Shown here piece after piece: positions 45,899 to 57,888 of a stretch of 64,000 nucleotides of DNA; position 1 is the first letter of the stretch, and each line of letters opens with the position of its first letter. A program made the position numbers and the translations under genes. This stretch comes from Hordeum vulgare subsp. vulgare (lineage: Eukaryota; Streptophyta; Magnoliopsida; Poales; Poaceae): the NCBI RefSeq assembly GCF_904849725.1, contig NC_058521.1:101108244-101172243 (forward strand), read 5' to 3'. The notes beneath the pieces were generated by a model. The model did no database searches. It was not told the origin of the DNA and worked only from the letters and a program-made list of their open reading frames with translations.

Positions 45899-45916
45899 TC
45901 CCCGGCAACGGCGCCA
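45899..45916 (-). promoter_or_regulatory. Primer binding site of element B
   Basis: The minus strand reads TGGCGCCGTTGCCGGGGA, a perfect 18-nt match to the tRNA-Asp-type primer site used by many cereal Gypsy elements. It lies 10 bases from the LTR. Confidence 0.9.
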
Positions 45917-45926
45917 GAAATTCTTC

Positions 45927-47478
45927 TGCTGCGGCAACAAAAGTCCTTCCCTGGCGCGTAGGAATTCTTCTTGTTACTTCTCTGGTTTGCATCGGTTTTT
46001 CCCTTGAAGAGGAAAGGGTGATGCAGCACAGGAATAGTAAATATTTCCCTCAGTTTGAGAACCAAGGTATCGATCCAGAAGGAGGGCCTCGTCAAGTCCA
46101 AAGTACTTGCGCAAACACAAACAAGCTTGCACCCAATGCTTCAAAGGGGTTGTCAATCCCTTCAAGATTTTTGGCAAAGTGAGATCTGAAGGCGGAAAGT
46201 GCAACGAAGTAAAAAAGTGTAAGGCTGAAAATATGGTGTGGAGTAGACCCTGGGGGCCATAGTGTTCACTAGAGGCTTCTCTCATAATAGAAAATATCAC
46301 GGTGGGTGAACATATTACAGAGGAGCAATTGATACAACCGCGCAAAGTCATGACGATATCTAAGGCAATGATCTAGCATACAGGCATCATGTCCGAGACA
46401 AGTAGACCGATACTTTCTCCATCTACTACTATTAATCCACACATCGACCGCTATCCAGCATGCATCTAGTGTATTGAGTTCATGAAGAACGGAGTGACGC
46501 TTTAAGAAAGATGACATGATGTAGAGAGATAATCTCAAACTAAGGATGAGAACCCCTTCTTTTTACACTTGATGGCAACAACACGATACGTGCCTCGCTA
46601 CCCCTTCTGTCACTGGGTGAGGTCACCGCACGGTATGAACCCAAAACCATGCACTTCTCCCATTTCAAGAATCATAGATCTAGTTGACCAAACAAAACCC
46701 ACAACTCGAAGAGAATTACAAGGATATGAAATCATGCATAAGAGAGATCAGAAGAAACTCAAATAAGATTCATAGATAATCTGATCATAAATCCACAATT
46801 CATCGGATCTCGACAAACACACCGCAAAAGAAGATTACATCGGATAGATCTCCATGAAGATCATGGAGAACTTTGTATTGAAGATCCAAGAGAGAGAAGA
46901 AGCCATCTAGTTACTAGCTATGGACCCGTAGGTCTATGGTGAACTACTCACGCATCATGGGAGAGGTCATGGTGTTAATGAAGAAGCCCTCCGTATCCGA
47001 ATCTCCCCTCCGACAGGGCACCAGGACGTGCCCCAGATGGGATCTTGCGGAGATAGAAGCTTGCGGCGACGGAAAAGTAATTGCGATCGTGTCTTGATTT
47101 TTTGGGAATATTTGGGAATTTATAGGCGCAATATCTAGGTCAGGGGACCTCCAGGGGCCCACAAGCCTGGATGGCGCGGCCCCCCTGGCCGTGGGGTGGG
47201 GGTTGTGGTGCCCCTGGGGCTCTTCTGGCTGGGCTCCCAAGTCCTCCGATCTTCTTCCGTTCCAAAAAAATATTTTCGGGGATTTTCTTCCGTTTGGTCT
47301 TCGTTTCAAAATCTCTTGTGTAAGGGGTCAAAAACATGGAAAAAACAGGAACTGGCACTTGGCACTGAGTTAATAAGTTAGTCCCAGAAAATAAATAAAA
47401 GGCATGCAAAACATCCAAAGTTTGACAAGATAATAGCATGAAACCATAAAAAATTATAGATACGTTGGAGACGTATCA
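45927..47478 (-). repeat. 5' LTR of element B
   Basis: 1552 bp partner of 35227-36788. It ends GAGACGTATCA followed by the duplicated GTGGC. Confidence 0.92.
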
Positions 47479-47483
47479 GTGGC

Positions 47484-47875
47484 GGCGCTTCCGTATCGTA
47501 AAACGCGATGAACTCTTCTCCTTGATTTTTTTCGGACGAAAGAGGATATATAGAGCTGGAATTGGGGGCGTTGGAGCCCCGAGGGGCTCACAAGCCTCGC
47601 ATGCCCGGCCAGGGGGGCCGGGCCTGGTGGGCTTGTGAGCTCCTGGCTCCGTCCCTATAGTTAATTCTTGCGCCAGTATTTTTTGTATATTCCACAAAAA
47701 ATCCTCGTAGATTTCCATGTCATTCCGAGAACTTTTATTTCTGCACAAAAACAACACCATGGCAATTCTGCTGAAAACAGCGTTAGTCCGGGTTAGTTCC
47801 ATTCAAATCATGCAAATTATAGACCAAAACAAGGGCAAAAGAGTTTGGAAAAGTAGATACGATGGAGACGTATCA
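47484..47875 (-). repeat. 5' LTR of element C, right piece
   Basis: It continues the LTR from 35226 (GGCGCTTCCGTATCGTAAAA) to GATGGAGACGTATCA and includes the GC-rich inverted repeat (47575-47645), then the CTATC duplication. Confidence 0.88.
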
Positions 47876-47880
47876 CTATC

Positions 47881-50078
47881 CTACAATCATGCAAAGCAAT
47901 ATGAAAATGAATGCTCAAGTCATGTATATGATGATGATGGAAGTTGCATGGCAATATATCTCGGAATGGCTATGGAAATGCCATGATAGGTAGGTATGGT
48001 GGCTGTTTTGAGAAAGATATAAGGTGTCCAATGTGCAACAGAGCGTATTGTGTCGCGTGATTTGGATGCACCGGCAAAGTTTGCACTAGTCCTCGAGGTG
48101 AGAATGGGCAATGCACGGTACCGAAGAGGCTAGCAAATATGAGGTGGTGAGAGTGCGTACATCCATGGATTCACATTAGTCATAAGGAACTCACATACTT
48201 ATTGCAAGGTTTTATTAGCTCTCTCGAAGAATAGTACTACTTGCTTGCTCCTAGGGAGGAGGTTGTAAGGAGTTAGCAATAACACATCCCCGATTATAAG
48301 AACACAAAGGATTTCAATCAAGGATAAATTATGCTCCAACTTCATTGCGTAACTAGAGACTATATGTGCATGCTTCGGGAATCACAAACCTTAACATCAA
48401 TATTCTTACTAGACCACAATCATTCATTAGTACCCCCACATATTACCATCTTAATATCGCAAAACTATTGCAGGGAATTAAACATATCATATTCAGTGAC
48501 CTACAAGTTTTATGTAGGATTTTATGACTAACCATGTGAATGACCAATTCGTGTTGATTCTGTAAATAGGTATAAGTGAAGCATGAGTTTAATTCTTTCT
48601 ACAATTGACCACACTCTAATAAATATAAGTGAATCAAAAGAGCATTCTACAAAAAATGCTTTTCTATATGTAGAGAAAAGGCATCCAACTTCAAATGATA
48701 TAAGTGAAGCACATGAAGCATTCTATAAAGCCATACTCAAAACATATAAGTGAAGCACAAAGAGCATTATATAAATCAACCATGAAATTTACCATACTAT
48801 CATTGTGTATTTCTAAAAGGAAATTAAAAGTCACACGACACTCCAAGAATTTACGCATATCATGTGAACAAAACAAAAAAGAAACATACCGATAATTGTT
48901 GAAGAAGAAAGATGGGATGCCTTCCGGGGCATCCCCAACCTTAGACGCTTCAGCCTCCTTGAATATTTACTTGGGTTGCCTTAGGCATCCCCAATATTGG
49001 AGTCTTGGCTCTCCTTATTCTTCTCATATCAATATTTCCTCGATCTTCGAACACTTCATCCACACAAAACTTGATAGAGCTTTTATTAGAAAAGTTAGTA
49101 CATAATCAAGAAATCTCATCATTCCGTCCGTAACATTATTTTATAAATACAATATATCATTACCTATTGTATTCTATCACAATTCTATGGCTCTCAAGTT
49201 AATGGGGCTCAACAAGAATTCAAACATAAGCAGACAAAGAAACTATTACAACAATCTGTGAAAAACAGGACAGTCTACAAAGATGCAGATGAAATGTATA
49301 ATTATATGATTGAAATATTTTTCAAAACTTAGGAAGTGGTAAAAAATATGCATAAAAGTGTTGTGTAAAATTTTTGGAATTTTTTGACGTTCTAGTAAAT
49401 AAGGAAAAATCAAACACTACAATCAAAGTTTCCTCTTTTACACATCACGTATCAACCAAGCAATTTAAAAAACCTAAAGGTAAATCTTGGCACATTACTT
49501 TTATAATACAATGGATTTGTACAAGGGGATAATTATTTTTGTTGAAATTTTTCTGTAATCAAGATACACAAAGTTTGCATGGGCATCAACAAAGTTCAAG
49601 GCTAGCTCCCACTTCAACGGTGCTCGTCCTTCTCACTTTCACTTTTCTTTTTGAAAACGTTTTAGTTTCCCCACTTTATTTTTTGTTTTAAATTATTTTA
49701 AAAGAAAACAGAAGAATAAATGATTCTCTAAATCTTCCGGGTTGTCTCCCTGGTGGCACTTTCTTTAAGCCAAGCTAGGCATATAGTGCTCAAGTAACTG
49801 ATCCATCCGGATCCCAAGGTATATCAAAGCCAATTTCAATTGAAAATGATTTGTAATTGAGTAGTCAGCAAAAAGTGATATATATCATGTGATAACAAAT
49901 TCTAACTCTTTCCCAATGCATTGTCATGTCATAAAATAACAATTCATTCACACAAAGTAAAGGCCACTACATATCGTAAGTAGTTTCTTGCAATTTTATC
50001 GTATTGGAAACATAGAGAGGTGGAGATTTGGTTCCGCTCTCATAATAATTGCAAGTAGGAGAAGCAAGCACATGCATA
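47881..50078 (-). other. Non-coding internal region of element M, right of element C
   Basis: It aligns in segments with 56159-57860 of K and 41990-43640 of B. It contains spaced ATAAGTGAAGC motifs (48570-48755) and paired hairpin modules (48912-48990). No protein is recognised. Confidence 0.7.
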
Positions 50079-51009
50079 TTATCCATCAAAACCATCAAGT
50101 GTAGGTGCAATAGCAAAAATTTCATGCTTAACATAAGTAACTATAGCAAGTTCATCTCCGTAAACATAATTCATATTGGCATTATGGCCACAAGCATAAC
50201 AAGCATCAAGTTCATCAAAAAGGGAGAATTCAAATAAATCCAAGGGATCATAGCAATCATCATAGCATTCATCCTTTTGTAACCACGAAGGGAAATTAAA
50301 AAAATGTATGAGTTGAAGAGTTACTCTCATTAGAAGGTGGGCACGGGTAGCTAATCCTAAATTCCTCCTTTTCTTATTCGCTCTCCTCTTCACCTTTTTC
50401 ATCTAATGAGCTCACAATTTCAGCAACTTCTTCTTCCATAGGTCTCCGTAAAATATTAATCTCTTTCAAGGAAGCATACATTCTTTCAATAAATTCATTA
50501 ATATCGGTACTATATTCATAATTCTCATAGTAATATTTAAGTATGGCTAAATTTTTAGGTCTCTAAACAACATCATTATAGTTATCATACTTTTCAAAGA
50601 ACGATTCAATTTCATAAGCACCCTTAAAAGCAACAAATTCAACATTATAGTAATCATATATGCCACTAGCATACGAAGCCAAGGTTTCATTATCATTAAA
50701 TTCACATTGAAAGGGAAGGTGTAGACCCTGAAGTTTAGAACAACAAGTATAATCAAATCTCAAGCATAAACTCCAAGCATACCAACACAACATTTAAATT
50801 TGATACCCTAAGTGTTTCACTTTTTGGGACAAGCGCTAATCCCTGAAGTACCCACGTTAATCCAATGTGTCTCCCATTATCAATTTTAAAGGGGATTTCT
50901 CACGATTATCAAAGTAGTATCTAATATCTTTCACATAACCAGCATCGAGGGTTTTAGGAGGTTCCCCATCTCCATGAGTAGCAAGTACAACTATTTTTTG
51001 GTGTTTCAT
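50079..51009 (-). pseudogene. Leader-proximal protein of element M (unknown, broken)
   Basis: A first frame of 50 codons runs from 51009 to 50857 (MKHQKIVVLATHGDGEPP, ending GDTLD). Further pieces (50793-50563 and 50402-50079) are acidic and aromatic-rich (DECYDDCYDPLDLFE, ACYACGHNANMNYVYGDEL). The position next to the primer site is that of gag, but no gag domain is visible. It could be a replaced gag or a protein peculiar to this non-autonomous family. Confidence 0.4.
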
Positions 51010-51115
51010 GTTCCATATCCATAACTAAAGATGGAAAACAACTTAGAATAGAAAACAAATTACTTAGTGATAAAGCAAACAAGCACACACGAGAATATCA
51101 ACCGCTATGCTATTT

Positions 51116-51133
51116 CTCTCAGCAGCGGAGCCA
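51116..51133 (-). promoter_or_regulatory. Primer-site-like sequence of element M
   Basis: The minus strand reads TGGCTCCGCTGCTGAGAG, in the place of TGGCGCCGTTGCCGGGGA. It is 12 bases from the LTR edge. It shares only part of the tRNA-Asp site. Confidence 0.55.
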
Positions 51134-51144
51134 GAAAAAGGTCT

Positions 51145-52656
51145 TGACAACCCACAAGTGTAGGGGATCATTTGTAGCCTTTTTCGATAAGTAAGAGTGT
51201 AGAACCCAAAAAGGATCTAAAGGTAGAATTAATATTCTCTCAAGTTCTATCGACCACCATTACAACTCTACGCACGCTAACGCTTACTTTACCTAAAACA
51301 AGTATGAAACTACTTTGCGGGAAGGAAACTAGAAGTACTTAGTAGGTGTAATAGATAGTTTTTCAAGGTAATAAAGAACAAGTAAATAAAAGTTAGGGGT
51401 TATTTAGTTAAAGATTAATTAATTTACTTGTTTGGCAGAAAGCTTTTTTGTGTAACGCAAGAGAAAGTTTGTCCATAGACAATTGAATATAACATGATAG
51501 ATACTTATCATATGCAATGGGGGAGAGACATTCACTAACACACTTTTCATACTTGGATCATATGCACTTATGATTGGAACTCTAGCAAGCATCTGCAACT
51601 ACTAAAGATCATTAAGATAAAACCCAATCATAGCATTAAACATCAAGTCCTCTCTACTACCATACGCAACAATCCCATTACTCGGGTGTAACCTTTTGTC
51701 ATTCTAACCACCCACTGTAACCGTATCATGAACATATTGCAAGCCCTACAGCAGGAAACCCCCACATGTGAGCGGCACGGAAGGAACTATAGGACAACAC
51801 AATATTAACATACAACTCATATCAATCACACCATACCACAAGTAACCCGTAGGACAAAAGAGATCTACTCAAACATCATAGAATAGCCACACATCATGGC
51901 ATAATAATATATATCATTAAGCACCATCTTTAAGTAGAGATTACAGTGGGGAAGAGAGCTTTTACATTGTTCCATAGAGGAGGAGAGAGTTAGTGGTGAC
52001 GACGGCGAAGTTGTTGGTGTAGATCGATGTCATGATGGTTGCCCCGGTTGCGCTCCGGGGCCACCGGGAGAGAGGGGGAGAGAGCCCCTCCTTCTTCTTG
52101 TTCCTTATTATCCTCTAGATGGGAGGAGAGTTTATCCTCTTGCCATGGCCACCATGGCTCCGAGAGGGCAAAAGACCCTCCGAGATTGGATCTCTCTCTC
52201 TGTTTCTCTCCTGTTTCCGCTTCTATTTTTGGCCCTTCACTGCTTCTTCAATATCCAGAGATCCGTAAATCCGATTGGGCTGAAGTTTTGAGTGGATTTT
52301 TATCACAAAATTATATTTCTTGCAACAAAATAATGGTGCCAACCAACTTAAGGGGTAGGCACGAGATAACAGGGCGCGACCACCCCCTGGCAGTGTCCGC
52401 TTGGCTTGTGCCTTCCTCGGGCACCGTGTTGCATTGATTCTTCTTCCCAAAATATACATATATTCCAAAAAAATCTCTATAAATGTTTGTCTCGTTTGGA
52501 CTTCGTTTGATGTGGAATTTCTGCAAAACGAAAAACACACAAAAACAGGAACTGACACTGGATAAGCAAGTTAGTCTAAAAACTCTTACAAAATGTTGCA
52601 AACATAGATGAAAGTTGTAGAATATTGGCATGAAACAATCAAAAAATTATAGATAT
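51145..52656 (-). repeat. 5' LTR of element M, 5' end truncated
   Basis: It begins (U5 side) TGACAACCCACAAGTGTAGG, similar in plan to the C LTR, and runs to AAATTATAGATATA, where the other LTRs continue CGTTGGAGACGTATCA. The last about 16 bases, including the terminal TG, are lost. It is distinct in sequence from the B, C and K LTRs in its middle part. Confidence 0.75.
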
Positions 52657-53090
52657 ACCGTGCTAGGTGGAATGCTAGAGGCCTTTATTGGCCTTTCTAA
52701 AGGTTTTCAAGTATGTGTTTTATAGTATTTATAAGGTTTTATAACCTTATTGTAAATTAATATTTAACATATCCAGTAGCCCTTGAAGGAAAAAAAAACT
52801 TATTTTTCTTTTTCTTTTTAAGTTTGTTCGAAGACTACAAGTGTTTAAAAAGAATTTTACCAATGCTTCTAGAGCATAGATAAAGTAGCCACCGAGTCCT
52901 AAGTTAGTTTTAGGAACTCACTTGGGGGTCAATTTTATAATTTGAAATTTCATATGTTTGAGAGAGAAATATGTAGTACCCCAAGACACTCGTGGGATTA
53001 AAAAAGCCGACGAGATGATCGGTTTTCATTTTTGGAGTCTGACTTAATTCTATGTAGACCTCACCGTCGTCCTTGTAATCCAACTAGAAA
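52657..53090. other. Unassigned AT-rich sequence
   Basis: No feature is recognised. It lies between the truncated M LTR and the coiled-coil pseudogene and may be the 5' part or intron of the latter. Confidence 0.3.
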
Positions 53091-53553
53091 GAGTTGGAAG
53101 AGTTGAATCACAAGCTTGCGTGGTCCGAGGAGGACATGGATCTGAAGAAGAGCAGATGGAGAAACTGCAAGGTAATAAGGGAACATCAACCCTATAACTT
53201 AATTTATGTTAGAGCAAATCAAGTTTTTAATACACGTGCATGGATTGTTTCTAGCTGTCGCGAAGAAGATGGAGGTCATACGGTGTGAGGTCAAAAAAAG
53301 CTTGGAACGAGGCCAAACAACAAAGATCTATGGCCGAAAGACCTGTGCTGAGCTAGCCGAGGAACGGGAGGCTCGGCATCAATACTAGTCTCGGATAACC
53401 AAGGTGGAGGAAGACCTGAAGGGTTTATATGAGGAGAGAGATGCCCTTAAGGAGGACAACTACAAGGAATCCATGGAGCTCAAAAATCTTGAGCACGCCC
53501 GTTAGGAGGCCCAGGTGCATGCAAGGCAGGACCGAGAAGAACTTTGGAAAAGG
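53091..53553 (+). pseudogene. Coiled-coil protein remnant
   Basis: The + strand reads ELEELNHKLAWSEEDMDLKK, then, after a GTAATA...TTTCTAG stretch that looks like an intron (about 53172-53254), AKKMEVIRCEVKKSLERG, CAELAEEREARHQY, stop, TKVEEDLKGLYEERDALKED, and after another stop EAQVHARQDREELWKR. The heptad-like charged pattern indicates a coiled coil. Similar segments occur in gag-like proteins of some Tat-type Gypsy elements and in host genes; I cannot tell which. Two stops make it dead. It ends where K leader sequence begins. Confidence 0.55.
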
Positions 53554-53694
53554 TAGATATTTTACATTTTTATTTTTTATGAGTTAAATAAATATACTAG
53601 CAAATAAAAAGGAGAAAAATTGAATGAAAATTCGTGTTTAGTTACTTGGTAGTTGGTGACGATATTCCCCGGCAATGACGACAAAAATCCTTCC
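53554..53694 (-). other. K-family leader and primer-site region on the wrong side of a 3' LTR
   Basis: It aligns to 58450-58578: the AAATATACYRGCAAATAAA stretch, AGTTACTTGGTAGTTGGTGA and a degraded primer site (minus strand GTCGTCATTGCCGGGGA). In a simple element nothing of this kind should lie left of the LTR at 53695. Confidence 0.7.
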
Positions 53695-55203
53695 CAATAC
53701 TTGTGATCTGCGTTGGGTTTTCTGTGAAGAGGAACGAGTTATCGGGGCATAATGTGGGTAAGTATTTCCCTCAGTTATGAAACCAAGGTTTATCGAACCA
53801 ATAGGAAGATAAACCACAACCATGTTGAGCGGCTGCACACGAAAGAACAAACAACTTTCACCCAACGCAAGCAAGTGAGGTGTGTAGATAATTGTAGATA
53901 GCAAGATAAAATAAAAACAAGTAAATGGCATCAAGGTAATGAAGGTTTTATCAATATATTGTGAATAGACCCCGGGGCCATAGCTTTCCCTAATGGCATC
54001 TCTCATGAAAAATAGCATACAGTGGGTAAACAAATTACTGTTGGCCAATTGACGGAAAAGCGGATAGTTATGCGATATTCACGGCAATGATCATGTGTAT
54101 ATAGGCATCACGTCCATAAACAAATAGGCTGACTCCTGCCTGCACCTATTACTATTACTCCACTCATCAATCGCTATCCACCATGCATCTAGAGTATTAA
54201 GTAAAATCGAGTAATGCATGAGAACAATGACATGATGTAGATGAAGTAAACTCAAGCAATATGAATAAACCCCATCATTTTATCCTTAGTAGCAGAAACA
54301 CAAATACACATCTTGTCCCCTTCTGTCATTGGGATATTGAAATTTGCCAGGTTAAACTTACCACAAGGCACCTCTCTCACCGAAGATATACTGATCTAGT
54401 TGGCAAAACTATTTCAATAGATCAGATAGAATTACGGAGCTATCATATATTGCACATAATAATCATATAAGTCATTAGAGGAGACTCAAATATTTATCAT
54501 GAATAATCCAAACATAAACCCACAATTCATTGGATCCCAACAAACGCACTGCACAAAAGGAATTACATCATATGGATCAAAGCGAAGACGCGATGATCAT
54601 TTTATTGAAGATCAAAGAGAGATAGATTGTCATCTAGGTATTGACTATGGACCCACGGGTCTATGGTGAACTACTCATGCATCATCGTGAGGGCAGCAAG
54701 GTTGATGAATAGGCCCTCCATGATCGATACCCTCTCCGGTAGGGTGCCGGACCGGAGCTCCAGAAAGCCTCCCATCAGAACAAATACATGCGGCGGCGTA
54801 AAAAGTGTTTTGCGACTCCTTTGGTGTGATTAGGTTAGATGAGCATTCATAAGCCAAAGAACAGAGTCAGGAAGGCCACGAGGGAAGCACAAGCCATCAG
54901 GGCGCCCCCAGGTCGCGCTGTGTTGTCTTGTGGGCCCCTTGTGAGGCCTCCAGCCTTCTTCCGATGCTCGTTGGTCTTCTTTTGGTCCAAAAAAATCCCC
55001 AAAAAGTTTCAAGGCAATTGGACTTTTTTGGTATGGAAAACCTTAAAAGTCAAAAACACGCAAAAACAACAACTGGCACTAGGTCAATAGGTTAGTGCTC
55101 AAAAATAGTATAAATTGGTAAATAAATACCCCAAAAGTATTCTAGAATGATAATATATCGGCATGGAATAATAAAAAATTATTCATACGTTGGAGACGTA
55201 TCA
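53695..55203 (-). repeat. K LTR, left copy
   Basis: It runs from CAATACTTGTGATCTGCG to GGAGACGTATCA on the + strand, where the partner starts TGATACTTATC. It contains the intact site later used by the MITE in the other LTR (near 54825-54835). Confidence 0.82.
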
Positions 55204-55218
55204 AGCATCCCCAAGCTT
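55204..55218 (-). promoter_or_regulatory. Polypurine tract of element K
   Basis: The minus strand reads AAGCTTGGGGATGCT immediately before the LTR start TGATACGTCTCC. Confidence 0.75.
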
Positions 55219-57888
55219 AATTCCTGCTCGTCCTCGGGTAGGTATATGATAAAAACAGAACTTTTGATATGACATGCTATCCATGATGTAACCTTATTCA
55301 TGTATGCTCATTGAGAAATGATGAATTAACAAATATTAACACAACAATACTTATAGGTATAAGCAGAAAATCATTAATTTTTAAAGTATACGATCCTCAA
55401 AGATTGTTTTACCCCATCCATATTTATTATATTAGCAAGGCATGGCTCCATCTTCACCAGATTAATACAAATTTCAAGCACCACGGTGTCCAAGTCAGGC
55501 AATTGGATCGTACTTTTTAAATATGCATCAACTTTTTATTCTTCACGTAATACATGAGCATGAACCATTAGACATAGCATAATGGTGGAATGGAGTATTG
55601 TGGTAGGTTTCAAAGGGGTAAAAATGGAGAAGATAGTCTCACATCAACTAGGCGTACCAACGAGCTGTGGAGTTGCCCATCGATAGATATCGATGCGAGG
55701 AGTACGGATTGCCATGCAAATGATGCACAAGAGCTATATGTGTATGAAAGCTCCAATGAAGCTAAGTGTGATGTGCATCCAACTTCCTTCCTCATGAAGA
55801 CCTCGGGCATTTGAGGAAGCCTGTCATCAGAATATACGATCCAAGTTTATGAAAAAGGGACTCCCAGTAGCATATGAGTGCTATAACATGAGACTCTCTA
55901 TATGAATAACAAGGTGCCACTTTGAGGCACAAGTCTGGTAAAGGATAGTAGAAAAGTCTCTTTGTCTCTTTTCCTCACTGAGACAATGTTCTAATACTGA
56001 TGATCATCACACTTTTATTTACTTACAACTCAATATGAAAACTGGAAGGACGATATGACTTTGAATGAATGCCTCCGGCAGTGGATGCGCAAAGATCTAG
56101 CGTGACATGTATAAAAAATATGATGAATGGTGGCTTTGACGCAAATACTATGTCAGCTCTATATGGTCATGCAAATCATTATGATGATGAACGACCTCGT
56201 CATGTGAAGTGACGATGGCATTTGCATGGCAATATATCTCGGAATGGCTATGGAAATGCCATGATAGGTAGGTATGGTGGATGTTTTTAGGAGGATATAA
56301 AAAGTTTTATGTGCAACAAAGCATGTCATGTCACGGGGTTTGGATGCAGGGGCGAGAGTTGCACCGATCCTCAAGGTGGGAACGGGCGATCCACGGTACC
56401 GAAGAGGCTAGCAAATGTGAGGATGTGAGATTGCATATGTCCATGGTTTCACATTAGTCATGAAGAATTCATATACTTATTGAAAATTTAGTTTTATCAC
56501 AAATCAAAGTACTACTCGCATGCCTTGAGGTAGAGGGTTTGTAGGAGTTACCATCGCGTGACTCCGACTCAAAACAACACTAGGATTTCAACGAGGAATA
56601 GAAATGCTCACACATCATCACCATGCCTTTTTAATTTTTTTAGTTGAAATTTTTTTTTAACATCTCTTAATATCGACACCTATCTGAATTAATAATAATG
56701 CACTCACACCTTTTCCATATCACCACCTCAATATCATTAACCCACAATTTCTCTATATGTGCTACACGACGGTTCTTATTATCCCTCATTGAATACTCAT
56801 TATATTTTATCTAGTCTTATGACCCATGAAAATTACCTTCACTTTTTGTCCAGCTCCCAAAAAAATATAAGTGAAGAATGCGATTATAATATTTCTATAA
56901 CATTTACACACCACCGTGCTCAAAAAATATATAAGTGAAGTACTAAAGCGACTCCTAAGCTCAAAAGATATAAGTGAAGCACATAGAGTATTCTAACAAA
57001 TTGTTATGATGTGGTATCCCTCTCAAATAGGTGTTTCCAACAAACATTGATTTTGTTAAACTGAAAGTAAAAGCAAACAAAATCAAACGATGCTCCAAGA
57101 AAAACTCATATCATGTGATGAATAAAAATATAGCTCCAAGTAACATACCGATGGATTGACACGAAAAGAGGGGATGCCTCCCGAGGCATCCCCAAGCTTA
57201 GACGCTTGAGTCTTCCTAGAATATTACCTTGGGGTGCCTTGGGCATCTCTAACATTAGGCATTTTCTACTCCTCAATCTTTGTTCATCCGGACAATACCC
57301 AAAACTTGAAAACTTCAATCACATAAAACTCAACAAAACTTCATGAGATCTGTTAGTATAAGCAACATATCAAATACTTTCAGGTGCTTTTACAAGTTGA
57401 TTATTATTTTATTTTAGCATAGGGTACTGTATATTAAATCCTCCATGGCTTATACCCCAGATACAATCCATAGCAACATCAAAACAAGCAAACTACGCAT
57501 GCAAAACAGAATCATGCTGAAACAGAACTGTCTGTAGTAATCTACAATGAACCTTTACTTCTGTAACTCCAAGAATTTTGAAACAGAACTGTGTGTAGAA
57601 ATACTGTGTAAAATATGAAGCTTAAAAATATGTTCCAATTAAATCATAGAAATTCTTCACTGAATGTAAAAGTTTCTGTTTTTGCATCTTATGAACTCTA
57701 CTCATCATGCAAATCATCCCAAAGGCTTTACTTGGCAAAAACACTAATTGAGACATAAAAACACAATAATTGGAGAGGCAATAACCATGTTATGATAAAC
57801 TAACAAAAATAAATGATAACTTTTGGGTTATCTCCCAACAAGCTCTTTCTTCATAGCAATTAAGACACGCTTGAAATTTCAATGATGC
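55219..57888 (-). other. Non-coding internal region of element K
   Basis: It shares blocks with elements M and B, including ATATAAGTGAAG motifs at 56865, 56929 and 56968 and the paired hairpin modules at 57169-57260. No protein is recognised. Confidence 0.7.

Larger units (their letters stand above)
35227..47478 (-). mobile_element. Non-autonomous Athila-lineage element B
   Basis: Both LTRs (35227-36788 and 45927-47478), a perfect GTGGC duplication (35222-35226, 47479-47483), a polypurine tract and an 18-nt primer site are present. It lies inside the 5' LTR of element C; the unoccupied site is seen at 27800-27830 in C's other LTR. Internal genes are gag and protease only, followed by about 2.7 kb of non-coding DNA that was later entered by a solo LTR (37705-41862). 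Confidence 0.92.
26816..47875 (-). mobile_element. Non-autonomous Athila-lineage element C
   Basis: The 3' LTR is 26816-28214. The 5' LTR is in two pieces (34302-35226 and 47484-47875) around element B. The duplication CTATC is exact (26811-26815, 47876-47880). Internal genes on the minus strand are gag, protease and an Athila ORF-family protein; no reverse transcriptase, RNase H or integrase motif is visible. The primer site and the U5 end of the 5' LTR were deleted at 34302. Its LTR starts TGATACGTCTCCATCGTATC on the minus strand. Confidence 0.88.
25956..52656 (-). mobile_element. Outermost non-autonomous Athila-like element of the central nest (M)
   Basis: Its internal domain is 25956-26815 plus 47881-51144, interrupted by element C with an exact CTATC duplication. 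It aligns in segments with the internal domains of K (55218-58550) and B. A primer-site-like sequence (51116-51133) and a 5' LTR (51145-52656) lie at its right end. No protease, reverse transcriptase or integrase is seen. The 3' LTR is lost or replaced by the K-type fragment at 25715, so the element may be a recombinant. Confidence 0.6.

Noticed and set aside
52039..52437. 132-codon plus-strand frame in the M LTR
   Set aside because: Antisense to the LTR, no domain, crosses its U3 and R parts.
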